Source of the DNA: Larix sibirica
Lineage: Eukaryota; Streptophyta; Pinopsida; Pinales; Pinaceae
Assembly (NCBI GenBank): GCA_004151065.3
Contig: NWUY0300013270.1
Location: 58,389 to 75,530 of the forward strand
Reading direction: 5' to 3'
Length of the DNA: 17,142 nt
Position numbers and translations under genes: made by a program. A model generated the notes under the pieces. It had not been told where the DNA came from. It did not search any database and was given only the letters and a program-made list of their open reading frames with translations. Positions within the stretch are counted from its first letter, which is position 1. The number at the start of each line of letters is the position of its first letter. Of this stretch, positions 16,802-17,142 are shown in pieces.

Positions 16802-16925
16802 CAGAGAAGTATAAATCAGTCTGCCTTTGAAAGAAATAAGGCTGAACCATTTACAAATAGAGTTATGTATCGGTCTACTGCTATTCATTATAAACAAGAA
16901 ACATAGAGAGCTAAAACTAGAGGGA

Positions 16926-17142
16926 TTATTTAGATTCTTGTTTAATACCCAGGCCTAAAGGAGCTTCAGTGCCGGTGTCCAAACTGATGTCAAGGTGGGA
17001 GGAAATCTTCTGCAAGTTTCTGGTTAACTCATCCAATTGGAGCAGGATTTCCTAATGGGCTTCACCACGTTCGATCAGAGCGTTACCCATGAGGTACTTT
17101 TGCTGCCAGGCAAGATCAAGGGTTTTCATATAAAGAGCAACA
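16926..17142 (-). pseudogene. C-terminal end of an unrecognised coding sequence with one in-frame stop; runs off the right edge
   Basis: On the minus strand, entering from the window edge, the frame reads LYMKTLDLAWQQKYLMGNAL, then IERGEAH, a TAG at 17052-17054, then EILLQLDELTRNLQKISSHL, and ends near GIKQESK at a TAA (16926-16928). Leu and Ile fall at heptad-like spacing after the TAG, which suggests a coiled coil. The base composition is clearly more GC-rich than the surroundings, and the frame is otherwise clean over 71 codons, so it looks like real or recently real coding sequence. I do not recognise the family: it may be the last exon of a plant gene, a processed copy, or an element-borne frame. 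Because of the TAG I call it a pseudogene, but a sequencing error or a different exon structure would change that. Confidence 0.55.

Overview
The window reads as a gene-poor, AT-rich stretch of a land-plant nuclear genome built from layered, decayed retrotransposons. The plant assignment rests on three families: a plant L1-type LINE (ORF1 zinc knuckle, endonuclease, reverse transcriptase, zf-RVT-like tail), an antisense Ty3/gypsy element with an Arg-tRNA-type primer site and a late RNase H like those of the Tat/Ogre group, and short Ty1/copia pieces. A conifer or other gymnosperm is my best guess from the age and density of the elements, but this is inference. No intact cellular gene, rRNA, tRNA or CRISPR array is visible.

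Layout. 1-215: antisense Ty1/copia reverse transcriptase fragment. 290-465: short candidate copia LTR and an initiator-Met primer site on the plus strand, in a contig that ends at a single N (627). 628-2627: almost featureless, with one GC-rich patch. 2628-3737 and 3739-4287: two copies (A1, A2) of a segment carrying an antisense gypsy RNase H fragment. 4355-7861 and 7863-11222: two copies (B1, B2) of a 3.4-3.5 kb segment holding antisense gag, a primer site, a 0.7 kb LTR, then the plus-strand 5' end and ORF1 of a LINE. 11144-14935: the rest of the LINE, a multiply broken ORF2 interrupted by a 0.58 kb insertion flanked by a near-perfect 10-bp target duplication. 14936-17142: non-coding sequence with a 21-bp tandem repeat and, at the right edge, the 3' end of an unrecognised GC-richer reading frame on the minus strand.

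How the pieces fit. A gypsy element lies antisense against the 5' end of a LINE. The A and B duplications have their inner edges exactly at single-N positions (3738 and 7862). The copy order is A1-N-A2-B1-N-B2, which a simple tandem duplication does not give. Removing 3739-7861 leaves A1 and B2 separated by only about 67 missing bases (the stretch corresponding to 4288-4354), so the middle block looks like a second, roughly 5% diverged copy of the locus placed into a scaffold gap. This assembly question should be settled before the duplication is given biological meaning.

Everything protein-like except the right-edge fragment belongs to transposable elements, and all of it is inactive. I found no convincing undescribed system; the most notable points are the nested antisense composite, the possible misplaced contig, the TSD-flanked insertion inside LINE ORF2, and the unassigned C-terminal coding sequence at the right edge.
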